A DNA stretch of 64,000 nt. It comes from Actinobacteria bacterium Ga0077560 (GTDB lineage: Bacteria; Actinomycetota; Thermoleophilia; Miltoncostaeales; Miltoncostaeaceae). The position numbers and the translations under genes are program-made. The notes beneath the pieces were generated by a model. That model did no database searches. It saw nothing but the letters and a program-made list of their open reading frames with translations, and was not told the DNA's origin. Of this stretch, positions 1 to 8,674 are shown piece after piece; position 1 is the stretch's first letter; each line of letters starts with the position of its first letter. Location of the stretch: NCBI GenBank assembly GCA_001464275.1, contig LNFL01000057.1:37016-101015 (forward strand), written 5' to 3'.

Positions 1-33
1 AACGATCAACCCCACGCGTTTGCGGGCCGTCAC
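1..33 (-). CDS. N-terminus of probable maleate isomerase / Asp-Glu racemase superfamily protein (NicE-like), continues out of window
   Basis: GTG at 33-31 overlaps the TGA (32-30) of the upstream gene; translation MTARKRVGLIV matches the N-terminal 'RVGLIVPSS' start typical of maleate cis-trans isomerases. Only 11 codons visible. Confidence 0.4.
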   Translation of the reverse strand, partial: MTARKRVGLIV

Positions 34-659
34 GGGCACCGCCTCCTTCCGACGAGGGCGACGACGAGCGCGAGGGCGAGCCCAAGGCACAGCCCGGCGA
101 GCCCCGTGATGCGGGGGTCCGCCGTCCATCGCATCGGGGCGACGGCCGGAGCGGGGCCGGCCGCGGGGACCGCCCGGGCCGGGGCCGGTGGGACAACATC
201 CGCCGTGATGCGCTGGCCGCTGAGGGCACCCTCCAGGGCCGCGGCGAACTGCTCGGTGATCGCCGTGGCCTGTTTGATCACGATCTTCTGGCCGACGGAG
301 CCCAGCATCCCGCCCAGGGCGACATCGGCCTCCAGCGACACCTTGGTGCCAGGTCCCTCCGGGCTGAGGACCACGGTGTTGACGGACCGCAGGCTGCCCG
401 CGGCCCCCCGCACCGCCTTGCCCACCGCGGTGAAGCGCATCCGATCCAGCGGCGTGCGCTCGGTCACGCGCATGCGCAGGTCGAAGGTGGCCGACATGGG
501 CCCGAGCGACTGCCGCACCCGGACATTGGTGGTGTCTTCGTCGACGACCTCGACGGACTCCATCCCCGGCACGCAACGGGCGACGCCCGGAATGTCCTCG
601 AAGAACCGCCAGACGTCCTCCGGCGGCCGGGGGATCACGAACGACTGCTCGACCCTCAT
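30..659 (-). CDS. CoxG/SRPBCC-like protein with C-terminal TM segment
   Basis: Start MRVEQSFVIPRPPEDVWRFFEDIPGVARCVPG, CoxG-like; ATGA overlap with the preceding gene. The longer ORF-track start (872) lies inside the neighbouring gene. Confidence 0.8.
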   Translation of the reverse strand: MRVEQSFVIPRPPEDVWRFFEDIPGVARCVPGMESVEVVDEDTTNVRVRQSLGPMSATFDLRMRVTERTPLDRMRFTAVGKAVRGAAGSLRSVNTVVLSPEGPGTKVSLEADVALGGMLGSVGQKIVIKQATAITEQFAAALEGALSGQRITADVVPPAPARAVPAAGPAPAVAPMRWTADPRITGLAGLCLGLALALVVALVGRRRCP

Positions 660-3031
660 GACATGCCCTCTCCCGCCGACGCCGCGGCGATGGCCCGCCA
701 CACCGATTCCGGGGTGATCGGCAGGCTCGTGATGTCCAGATTCATGTCCGACAGGGCGTCGCAGATCGCATTCGCGATGGCCGCGGCGGGAGGGATCGTC
801 CCGGTCTCGCCAACCCCGCGGACGCCGAAGGGCGTGACGGGCGACGCCACCTCGGTGTGCAGCAACTCCCACTCCGGCAGGTCGGCGGCGGTTGGGGCGA
901 AGTAGTCGAGCATCGACCCGCTCACCAGCTGCCCGGTATCCCTGTCGTACCGCAGCTCCTCGCCCAGCGCGGCACCGAAGCCCTGCGCCAGGGCACCCCG
1001 CACCTGTCCCTCCACGATGAGGGGGTTCACCACGGTTCCGGAGTCGTGGACGAACACGAACCGGTCCACGTCGAAGTCCCCGGTCTCGGGATCCACGGTG
1101 ACCACCGCGGCAGCGCTGCCGAAGGCGAACGCCGCGGCGGGCGGCTCGTAGTGCGCGGTGGCCTCCAGCCCCGGGTCCTCCTCATCGGGGATGCCGCGGC
1201 CAAAGATGGCGGCCTCGTGCACCTCGGCCAGGGAGATTGCGCACGCCGGGTCATCCCGCAGGCGCACGACCTGCCCGTCGATGGTGAGGTCCTCCGGGTC
1301 CACCGCCAAGCGGTACGCGGCGATCCGCAGGGTCTTCGCCCGCAACTCCGAGGCAGCGATGCGGACCGCGCCGGCTGCCGCGATCATCGTGCGGGACGAA
1401 AACCCGCCGGTGTTCAGCGGTGATGCGCCGGTATCCCCCGCGTGGACCGTGATGCGCGCGAAGTCGACGCCGTGCACTTGGGCGCAGACCTGCGCGATGG
1501 TGGTCTCGCTGCCCTGTCCCATTGTCGACACGCCGGTGAACAGGTCGATGCCGCCGGTCCGGTTGGCCCGCAGGGTCAGGCTCTCGTGGGTGCCGTATCG
1601 GGAACGCCGGTCAGCCAGGAACTTCGCCGACGGGTACCCCGTTCGCTCGATGAACGAGCTGAAGCCGATGCCGGTGCGCCGTCCGTCGGGCCGCACGGTG
1701 CCGCGGACCCGGTGCCCCGAGTAGTCCACCGCGTCGGCGGCCATCCGGAGACAACGCGGATAGTCGCCGGAGTCGTAGATGGCGCCCGACAGGTTCGTGA
1801 AGGGCAGTTCCTCTGGGGTCAGCAGGTTCATGAGCCGGACCTCGAGCGGATCGATGCCCACCTCCCGGGCCAGGCGGTCCATGAGCCGCTCGCGCGCGAA
1901 GTTCACCTCCGGCTGGCCGTACCCGCGGTACGCCCCGATGGGGGTCTTGTTGGTGACGACCACCTGCCGCTCCACGTGGCCGGCGGTCACGCGGTACGGC
2001 CCCGGATAGGTGTAGCTGGACAGCTGGGCCGGGCCGAACGACGAGTACTGGCCGCCGAGGTCCGCTGCGTAGGTGTCGGTGATGGCAAGAATGCGACCGG
2101 TCTGGGTCGCGGCGATGCGGAATCGGTGCACCGATTCGCGGGCGTGCGTGGTGGCCCGGAAGTGCTCCTGGCGGTCCTCGGCCCATTTCACCGGCCGCAC
2201 CAGGCGCATGCTGTGCAGGCACGCCAGGACGTCCTCGGGGTAGGCACCCAGCTTGAGCCCGTAGCCGCCGCCCACGTCCGAGGCGATGACGCGCACCTCG
2301 CCCTCGTCCAGGTGCAGCGTCTCGGCCAGCTGCATCCGCACCAGATGCGGGACCTGGGTTGCGCAGTGGACCGTGAGCCGGCGGGCGCCGGGTCGCCACT
2401 CCGCCACGACCGCCCGGGGTTCCATGGGGAGGCCGGTCACCCGGTTGACCCGGAAGACGTCCTCCACGATGACGTCCGCCGCGGCGAGTTCGGCATCCGC
2501 GCCAGGCCCCATGGGATTGGTGGACAGCAGGTTCGAGTCGAGCTGGGCGGGGTGCAGGACCGTGGCCTCCGGCGCCAGTGCGGCGAGGGTGTCGGTGACG
2601 TGCGGCAGCGGCTCCCACTCGACCTCGACCAGGTCGATCGCGTCCTCGGCGATGTGCCGGCTCGTGGCGGCGACCGACACGAATGCGTGGCCCTCGTAGA
2701 CGCACACCTCCGGGGCCAGCGCGTAGTACGGCAGGTCCGGGGTCCCGGGGGTCGGGCGCAGCGGCGAGATCACCGACGTGGCCGCGACCACGTCCGCCCC
2801 CACCAGGATGTGCCGCACGCCGTCGAGGCGCTCGGCGGCGGAGGTGTCCAGGTGGGCGATTCGGGCATGCGGGAACGGGCATCTGCCGACCGCCATGTGC
2901 AGCGCATCCGCGGGCCGGACATCATCGGTGAAGCGGCCGTCCCCACGCAGCAGGCGGTCGTCCTCCTTGCGGGTGACGGGGGTGCCCACCCCGACGGGGG
3001 CGCCGGCGACGTGCGGCAGGGTGTCAGCCAC
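656..3031 (-). CDS. Xanthine dehydrogenase/CoxL-family molybdopterin-binding large subunit
   Basis: 791 aa, GAYRGYGQPE, GGFSSRT and GVRGVGETGTIPP motifs of molybdenum hydroxylases; lacks the AYxCSFR loop of form I CO dehydrogenase. Confidence 0.9.
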   Translation of the reverse strand: MADTLPHVAGAPVGVGTPVTRKEDDRLLRGDGRFTDDVRPADALHMAVGRCPFPHARIAHLDTSAAERLDGVRHILVGADVVAATSVISPLRPTPGTPDLPYYALAPEVCVYEGHAFVSVAATSRHIAEDAIDLVEVEWEPLPHVTDTLAALAPEATVLHPAQLDSNLLSTNPMGPGADAELAAADVIVEDVFRVNRVTGLPMEPRAVVAEWRPGARRLTVHCATQVPHLVRMQLAETLHLDEGEVRVIASDVGGGYGLKLGAYPEDVLACLHSMRLVRPVKWAEDRQEHFRATTHARESVHRFRIAATQTGRILAITDTYAADLGGQYSSFGPAQLSSYTYPGPYRVTAGHVERQVVVTNKTPIGAYRGYGQPEVNFARERLMDRLAREVGIDPLEVRLMNLLTPEELPFTNLSGAIYDSGDYPRCLRMAADAVDYSGHRVRGTVRPDGRRTGIGFSSFIERTGYPSAKFLADRRSRYGTHESLTLRANRTGGIDLFTGVSTMGQGSETTIAQVCAQVHGVDFARITVHAGDTGASPLNTGGFSSRTMIAAAGAVRIAASELRAKTLRIAAYRLAVDPEDLTIDGQVVRLRDDPACAISLAEVHEAAIFGRGIPDEEDPGLEATAHYEPPAAAFAFGSAAAVVTVDPETGDFDVDRFVFVHDSGTVVNPLIVEGQVRGALAQGFGAALGEELRYDRDTGQLVSGSMLDYFAPTAADLPEWELLHTEVASPVTPFGVRGVGETGTIPPAAAIANAICDALSDMNLDITSLPITPESVWRAIAAASAGEGMS

Positions 3032-3494
3032 CGGTGAGGCGGCGCTCCACCGCCCGGACGATGCCCTCGTAGCCCGTGCACCTGCAGAGCACCCCGCTGA
3101 GCTCCTCCCTGATCTCTTCGCGCGTCAGGCGCCTTCCGGAGCGCTCCAGGGCGGTGGCGGCCATGAGGAATCCCGGCGTGCAGAAACCGCACTGCAGGGC
3201 ATGGGCCTCCTTGAACGCGCGCTGCAGCGGTGCCAGTTCCTCGCCGGTGGCCAGCCCTTCCACCGTCTCCACCTCACACCCGTCGAGTTGCGGGGCGAGC
3301 AGCAGACAACCTTTCACCGCGGTGCCGTCGAGCAGGATCGTGCACATCCCGCACACCCCCTGCTCGCAGCCCACGTGCGTGCCCGTGAGCCCGAGCATGC
3401 CCCGCAGCAGGTCAGCGGCATGCATCCGGGGTTCCACGTCCAGCACATGCCGAGTGCCGTTCACCGTCACGAGGATGGGGACGGTCTCAATCAC
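3024..3494 (-). CDS. (2Fe-2S) small subunit of molybdenum hydroxylase (CoxS-like)
   Basis: CEQGVCGMCTILLDG and CGFCTPGFLM / CRCTGYEGIVRAV motifs. Confidence 0.93.
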   Translation of the reverse strand: MIETVPILVTVNGTRHVLDVEPRMHAADLLRGMLGLTGTHVGCEQGVCGMCTILLDGTAVKGCLLLAPQLDGCEVETVEGLATGEELAPLQRAFKEAHALQCGFCTPGFLMAATALERSGRRLTREEIREELSGVLCRCTGYEGIVRAVERRLTGG

Positions 3495-4354
3495 TCGTGG
3501 CCTCCCGCCAGAGCGCTGAGCATGCGTCGCACGTGCACCGGCACCAGGTGCCGGCGGTACTCGGCCGACGCCCGGAAGTCGTCGGGCGGGTCGCAGTCCT
3601 CGAGTGCAAGGAGGGCGGCATCTCGAACCAGTGCGTCATCCCATCGCCGTCCCTCGAGGGCCCGTGCCGCCGCGGCCGCGAGAACGGGACGGTCGTGCAC
3701 GCCGCCAAGCGCGATCCGGATGTCTCGCCAGGTGCCATCCGGCTCGGGGCGGCCGACCACCGCAAGCGACAGCACCGCGAAGTCGTTGTGCTTCCGGCCT
3801 CGCTCGAAGAACCGGAACGCCGGCGCGGCGGGCGGGAAGATGACGTGGGTCAGCATCTCATCGGGCGCCAGCGCGGTGGTGTACGGACCGAGGAAGAACG
3901 CCTCCGCGTGGATGTCACGCACGCCGTCCGGCCCCTCGGCGCGCATGATCGCGCCCAGCGCCAGGGTCACGAGTGCGATTTCCCCGGTGGGATCGGCATG
4001 GGCCACCGCCCCACCCACCGTCCCGCGATTTCTGACCTGTCGGTCACCGATGTACGCGACGACGTGGCGGAGTAGGGGCACCCGCTCCGCCACCAGCGAC
4101 GAGCGCTCGATCTCGGCGTACCGGACGAGGGCGCCCACAGCCACCGCATCTCCCTGCAGCGCGATTTCGCCGAGAGCATCCGCCAAGCCGTTGACGTCGA
4201 TCACGACGGAGGGGCGCAGCAGCCGCATGTTGAGCATGGGCACCAGGCTTTGACCACCGGCGAGCAGGCGGGCATCCCCACGGTGCTCGGTCAGCAGCGC
4301 CACGGCGTCTGCGACGCTGACGGCCTTCACGTACTCGAACGGAGCCGGCTTCAC
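3491..4354 (-). CDS. FAD-binding medium subunit of molybdenum hydroxylase (CoxM-like)
   Basis: GTG start VKPAPFEYVKAVS; LLAGGQSLVPMLNMRLLRP and RNRGTVGGAVAHADPTGE flavin-binding motifs; overlaps neighbours. Confidence 0.9.
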   Translation of the reverse strand: MKPAPFEYVKAVSVADAVALLTEHRGDARLLAGGQSLVPMLNMRLLRPSVVIDVNGLADALGEIALQGDAVAVGALVRYAEIERSSLVAERVPLLRHVVAYIGDRQVRNRGTVGGAVAHADPTGEIALVTLALGAIMRAEGPDGVRDIHAEAFFLGPYTTALAPDEMLTHVIFPPAAPAFRFFERGRKHNDFAVLSLAVVGRPEPDGTWRDIRIALGGVHDRPVLAAAAARALEGRRWDDALVRDAALLALEDCDPPDDFRASAEYRRHLVPVHVRRMLSALAGGHE

Positions 4355-5442
4355 GCGTCCGTCCGCTTGCCGACGCCCAGGAATGCGGAGATCACCCGGG
4401 TCGTGGCGCTCGTGGCTCCCTCCGCGGCGCGGCGTGCCGCCTCCTCTGCGTGGCGGGCGGTCCAGACGGTCTCGGGCCGGGCCTGCAGCAGGTGCAGCGC
4501 GCCGTCTCCGCCGATGGCCCACTCGATGTCCTGCGGGGCACCTCTGTGACGCTCGATGGCCTTGCCGAGCGCGGCCAGCGCGAAGACCTCGTCGTCGGAG
4601 ACCGAGCACTCCGCCGTCCTCGGTTCCTCCAGCGGGAGGGCGTGAACGCCGCCGGTGGTCTCGTCGAACCGGTACTCGACGTCCTTCCGCGCCACGTGGC
4701 GATCGGCGATCACCATGGTGACCTTGTCGACGCGATGCCGGTCGGGGGTGACGTCTCCCTTCACGACGCCCTCCCCCAGGCCCCAGCAGCTCTCGATGAC
4801 GATCCGGGAACGGTCGCCGCTCACCGGGTCCATGGTGAACATCACCCCTGCCGAGCGCGCCGGCACCATCACCTGCACTCCTACGCACATGCCGGGCAGC
4901 ACCCCTGCGTGAGCACCCCCGTCCCCCGGGCGATACGTGAGCACCTCGGGGTTGAACAGGCTCGCCCAGCAACGCCGCACGTGGGCGATGACCTCGTCGG
5001 CGCCCATCACCCACAGGTAGGTCTCGTACTGACCGGCGAAACTTGCACCGTCCAGATCCTCGCTGACGCCCGATGAACGGACGGCCACGGGCACCGGATC
5101 GGCGCCGGTCATGGTGCTCAGGCGTGCGTAGGCGTCGCGGATGGCCTCATCGAGGTCGGTGGGCATGGGCGTCGCGGCGATCACGCCGGCGATGCCGGCG
5201 CTCGCGGCAACAACCGCCTCATGGTCATCAAGGTCCAGCGAGGCCGTCACGGCGGCAACGTGGCCGGCAAGGCCCGCGGCCTCCGCGAACCGCGCGAAAG
5301 CGTGCGTGGTCACCCCGAACGCGGGCGGCACGTCGAAACCGGCAGAGGCGAGCTCGGAGAGCGAGTTGACCTTGCCGCCCAGCGACGCGACGTCCGCGCC
5401 GGGATCGTCGATCCACATGACCGCGGGCCCGCCCATGCTCAC
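4351..5442 (-). CDS. PEP/pyruvate-binding domain protein (PEP synthase N-terminal ATP-binding domain only)
   Basis: GGKVNSLSELASAGFDVPPAFGVTT, VAVRSSGVSEDLDGASFAGQYETYLWV, QDIEWAI...LHLLQARPETVW typical of PEP-synthase ATP-binding domain; ~363 aa; no swivelling His domain. Confidence 0.85.
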   Translation of the reverse strand: MSMGGPAVMWIDDPGADVASLGGKVNSLSELASAGFDVPPAFGVTTHAFARFAEAAGLAGHVAAVTASLDLDDHEAVVAASAGIAGVIAATPMPTDLDEAIRDAYARLSTMTGADPVPVAVRSSGVSEDLDGASFAGQYETYLWVMGADEVIAHVRRCWASLFNPEVLTYRPGDGGAHAGVLPGMCVGVQVMVPARSAGVMFTMDPVSGDRSRIVIESCWGLGEGVVKGDVTPDRHRVDKVTMVIADRHVARKDVEYRFDETTGGVHALPLEEPRTAECSVSDDEVFALAALGKAIERHRGAPQDIEWAIGGDGALHLLQARPETVWTARHAEEAARRAAEGATSATTRVISAFLGVGKRTDA

Positions 5443-6479
5443 CTCCCGTCGGCCTGCAGCGCCGGCACGACGATGTCGCCGTCCACCACCACCGGCTCTC
5501 CATCCAGATAGAGGGTGCAGTTGCGCATGGGGAAGTCCACATGGCACGCCGTGTCGTTGTCGCCGCCGAGCTCCGAGTTGGGCCCGGTGGAGAACAGGAC
5601 GTTGCCGTAGAAGGACCGCCCATGCATGCCCATCCCCCGCCGGTCGTGGGCCAGGATCGACCACTTGGCCGTCTCCAGCATGCCCCAGCCGATGTGGGAG
5701 ATCGCGTACCCGCGCGGGTCGTCGAACGACTCCATGTACTCACGCAGCAGGTCGGCGTCCACCCCGCCCTCGATCGAGGTGATCCGCCCCGCCTCGATGG
5801 TGAGTGTGATGGGCGTCTGCACATAGGACTTGAACGGGAAGATGATGTCGCCGGGCGCCAGCACCACCGTGCCGTCCACCCCGTCGTCGGCGCCGCTGGT
5901 GAACGCGAAACCCGACGGCCAGTGATCCCACCGCCCGGGCGTGTCGGTGTACCCGTACTGGGTCATCGCCGGGTAGGCGCCGAGCCGGTAGGTCACGTCG
6001 CTGCCCGCGGCGTTGGTGAAGCGCAGGGTCTTGGCGCCCTCGAGCATCTTGGCCGCGAGTTCGACGCGCTCCCGCAGCCGCGTGCTGGGCGGCATGGCGC
6101 GGATGTGGTCGATGGGCTCCACGCACAGCAGCACCCGCGTGCCGGACGCCTGGATCTCAAGCTGCTCGGCCGAGAACAACAGGAAGATGGTGTCGATCAC
6201 CAGGTCGACGCCCTTCAGCGCCTCGATGGCGGGGCGGTTCTCCGCGAGAGGGGTCTGGCCGACCGCCCAAACACCCTCCTCGCCGTCCAGCGCGTTGGGA
6301 GATGCGGGCAGGCGCACATTGAAGCCCACGGCGCCCAACTGGGCGGCGGCCTCCAGGAAGGCGTCTGCGTATTCGATGCGCTCGCGCCCCTGCGAGAGCA
6401 CCGCGATGGTGGAGCCCGGTCCGATGCCGCAGAGCTCGAGCTCCTCTCGGCACATCTCGGTGAAGGTGGATTGAGGCAT
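5439..6479 (-). CDS. nicX: 2,5-dihydroxypyridine 5,6-dioxygenase-like (NicX-like, M29 aminopeptidase-related fold)
   Basis: 346 aa resembling NicX/aminopeptidase T-like ring-cleavage dioxygenases; adjacent to NicD-like hydrolase. Confidence 0.7.
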   Translation of the reverse strand: MPQSTFTEMCREELELCGIGPGSTIAVLSQGRERIEYADAFLEAAAQLGAVGFNVRLPASPNALDGEEGVWAVGQTPLAENRPAIEALKGVDLVIDTIFLLFSAEQLEIQASGTRVLLCVEPIDHIRAMPPSTRLRERVELAAKMLEGAKTLRFTNAAGSDVTYRLGAYPAMTQYGYTDTPGRWDHWPSGFAFTSGADDGVDGTVVLAPGDIIFPFKSYVQTPITLTIEAGRITSIEGGVDADLLREYMESFDDPRGYAISHIGWGMLETAKWSILAHDRRGMGMHGRSFYGNVLFSTGPNSELGGDNDTACHVDFPMRNCTLYLDGEPVVVDGDIVVPALQADGR

Positions 6480-6499
6480 TGGCTGTCGTCCTCCTCGGA

Positions 6500-7357
6500 T
6501 CAGCGGCCTGCGGAGGAGGCGCTGAGTTGGGTGTTCAGGATCGTGCGGAGTTCCGTGAGGAACAGCGTGGGCTGGTCCCAGGGCACCATGTGGCCGGCGC
6601 CCGGGATGCAGTGCATGGTTGCCGCGGAGTTGGTGCGCGCGGCGTCCGCGGCACCCGCGGGGGTGACGACGGGGCTATCGCCGCCGTGGATGAACGCCAC
6701 GGGGGCCGGCACGGCCGGCCACGGGTCGAAGAAGTCCTCCAGGGTCATCTGTTCATAGGTTTCGAGGACGGCGTCCTCGCTACAGGTGGCCACCCATCGC
6801 GCGCGCAACAGCAGCTCCGCGCGTGACCACCTGGGGTAGAACCGGCGCACCTCGTCGCCGGTGGTGCCGGCGTAGCCCTCGTGCAGCTGTGCCAGGAAGG
6901 CGTCCCGCGACGTGGGGTAGGGCCCGCGGGTGGGCCCGCTGAGGGGTGGGTCGATGACGATGACGCCTCCCAGAGGCGTGCTCCCGGACGTGGCGAGCAC
7001 CGCGGCAACCCGTGCCCCCCAGGAATGCCCGAGCACGATCGGGTACCGCAGCGCGAGATCGGCGATCACCGCCTCAGCGTCGGCGGCGAACTCCGCGGCC
7101 GTGTAGCCGGACCCAGGGTCCGAGAGCCCGCGGCCACGCAGATCCACGACGACCGGTCGCACGAGATCGCGCAGCTCGGCCACCACGAAGTCCCACGTCA
7201 CCGCGGGGCTCGTGATGCCCGGCAGCACCAGCAGCGGCGGCAGCCCGCCGCCGTAGTCGAGAACGTGAACGTCGCCCTCCGGGCCGCGCACCATCCGGCT
7301 CTCCGCGCCCAGGACGCGCAGCTCCGCGATGAGCCCCACGGGCACCTCGGCGCTCAT
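6500..7357 (-). CDS. nicD: alpha/beta hydrolase, N-formylmaleamate deformylase-like (NicD)
   Basis: GHSWGARVAAVLA nucleophile elbow, VVDLRGRGLSDPG, GAGHMVPWDQP; neighbour of NicX-like gene. Confidence 0.72.
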   Translation of the reverse strand: MSAEVPVGLIAELRVLGAESRMVRGPEGDVHVLDYGGGLPPLLVLPGITSPAVTWDFVVAELRDLVRPVVVDLRGRGLSDPGSGYTAAEFAADAEAVIADLALRYPIVLGHSWGARVAAVLATSGSTPLGGVIVIDPPLSGPTRGPYPTSRDAFLAQLHEGYAGTTGDEVRRFYPRWSRAELLLRARWVATCSEDAVLETYEQMTLEDFFDPWPAVPAPVAFIHGGDSPVVTPAGAADAARTNSAATMHCIPGAGHMVPWDQPTLFLTELRTILNTQLSASSAGR

Positions 7358-8349
7358 GTCTGCACCAGCCCGGTGAGCACCGTCAGGAGATGGTCGCCGA
7401 AGGCGCGGGTCCCCGCCGCGCCACCCTCGTCACCGGTGGGCGACGCGGCGCGGGTCCCCGCCACCGCGGCCTCGAGCGCGGAGGCCTCGTGCGGCAGCCC
7501 CAAGCCGTACCGCAGCATCAGCGCGGCGGACAGCAGCATGGCCGTGGGGTTCGCCCGGTCGCTTCCGGCGATGTCGGGAGCCGTGCCGTGCACGGGCTCG
7601 AACAGGTCGACGCCCCCGTCGCCGAGGCAGGCGGACGCCGCGACGCCGAGTCCCCCCGTAAGCGCGGCGGCGATGTCGGACAGGATGTCGCCGAAGGTGT
7701 TCTCGGTGACGATCACGTCGAACGCCGCAGCGTTCTCGACCAGGCGCATCGCCGCCGTGTCCACCAGGAGATGGTCCACGGCGACGTCCGGATACTCCGG
7801 TGCGAGCCCGTCGACGACCCCCCGCCACATGCGGGAGGTCGCCAGCACGTTGGCCTTGTCCACCGATGTCAACCGCCCGCGGCGCTGGCGCGCGAGGGCG
7901 AAGGCCCGGCGCGCCAGGCGCTCGACCTGGTCGGGGTGGTATTCCATGCGGTCGAACACCGTGCCGTCCGGGTCGACGCCGCGCGTGCCGAAGTACAGGC
8001 CGCCGACCAGCTCCCGCACGATCAGCAGGTCGATGCCGTCCGCCGTCGCGGGGCGCAGGTTCGCGTAGACGTCGAGCTCACGCCGGAGCCGGAACAGGCC
8101 GTCCTCGGGGTTGAGGCCGTCCTGCCAGGTGTAGCGGTCGGATCCCACCGCCCCCATCAACACCGCGTCGGCGCCGCGGCACGCCTCCAGGGTGACGGGC
8201 GGGAGCGGGTCGCCGTGGGTCGCGATGGCGCGGCCGCCCAGCGGCTGCTCCTCGATCTCGGCGTCCGGCACGAGCACAGCCAGCGCCCGGACCGCCTGCG
8301 CCATGACCTCCGGTCCGATGCCGTCTCCGGGCAGGCAGACGATCCTCAC
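7354..8349 (-). CDS. 3-isopropylmalate dehydrogenase family (LeuB/D-malate/tartrate dehydrogenase-like decarboxylating dehydrogenase)
   Basis: GTG start VRIVCLPGDGIGPEV; LRRELDVYANLRPA; ENTFGDILSDIAAALTGGLG; FEPVHGTAPDIAG. Confidence 0.88.
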   Translation of the reverse strand: MRIVCLPGDGIGPEVMAQAVRALAVLVPDAEIEEQPLGGRAIATHGDPLPPVTLEACRGADAVLMGAVGSDRYTWQDGLNPEDGLFRLRRELDVYANLRPATADGIDLLIVRELVGGLYFGTRGVDPDGTVFDRMEYHPDQVERLARRAFALARQRRGRLTSVDKANVLATSRMWRGVVDGLAPEYPDVAVDHLLVDTAAMRLVENAAAFDVIVTENTFGDILSDIAAALTGGLGVAASACLGDGGVDLFEPVHGTAPDIAGSDRANPTAMLLSAALMLRYGLGLPHEASALEAAVAGTRAASPTGDEGGAAGTRAFGDHLLTVLTGLVQT

Positions 8350-8365
8350 GAGAACCCCCAGTCCG

Positions 8366-8674
8366 TCATCGTTTCCGATCCCGAGCCGGGCAGTGGGTCC
8401 CGGAGAAGTAGTGGCAGAGGTTGGCCTCCGGCAGGGGCTGCTCGTCCGCGGGGACCCGCCGGCCGTCGACCTCCATGAACCACCGGCGCGCCCCCGCGTC
8501 GTAGTCGCACCGGTTGGAGAGGCGCTTGTTGTCGTAGTCGCTGAACCAGCACACGCGGGGTGGGTCGACGTCGGGCACGGGCTCACCGCCGGGCCACCCG
8601 ACGGCGGTCCCGGCAACGATGGCGGCCACCGCGGCGAGGGGTGCGGCGACCGCCGCCATGCCGCGCCTCCTCAT
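8366..8674 (-). CDS. Small secreted/anchored Cys-containing protein of unknown function
   Basis: MRRRGMAAVAAPLAAVAAIVAGTAVGW signal-like N-terminus; ATGA overlap with the ABC permease gene. Confidence 0.6.
   Translation of the reverse strand: MRRRGMAAVAAPLAAVAAIVAGTAVGWPGGEPVPDVDPPRVCWFSDYDNKRLSNRCDYDAGARRWFMEVDGRRVPADEQPLPEANLCHYFSGTHCPARDRKR

Noticed and set aside
1442-3037. Long + strand ORF (531 aa) opposite the CoxL-like gene
   Set aside because: Antisense to a well-supported molybdenum hydroxylase; low-complexity Arg/Gly/Val/His composition typical of high-GC shadow ORFs
656-3494. Aerobic CO dehydrogenase (CoxMSL) interpretation
   Set aside because: The large subunit has AYRGYGQPE rather than the form I AYxCSFR loop, and the operon context is pyridine-type catabolism
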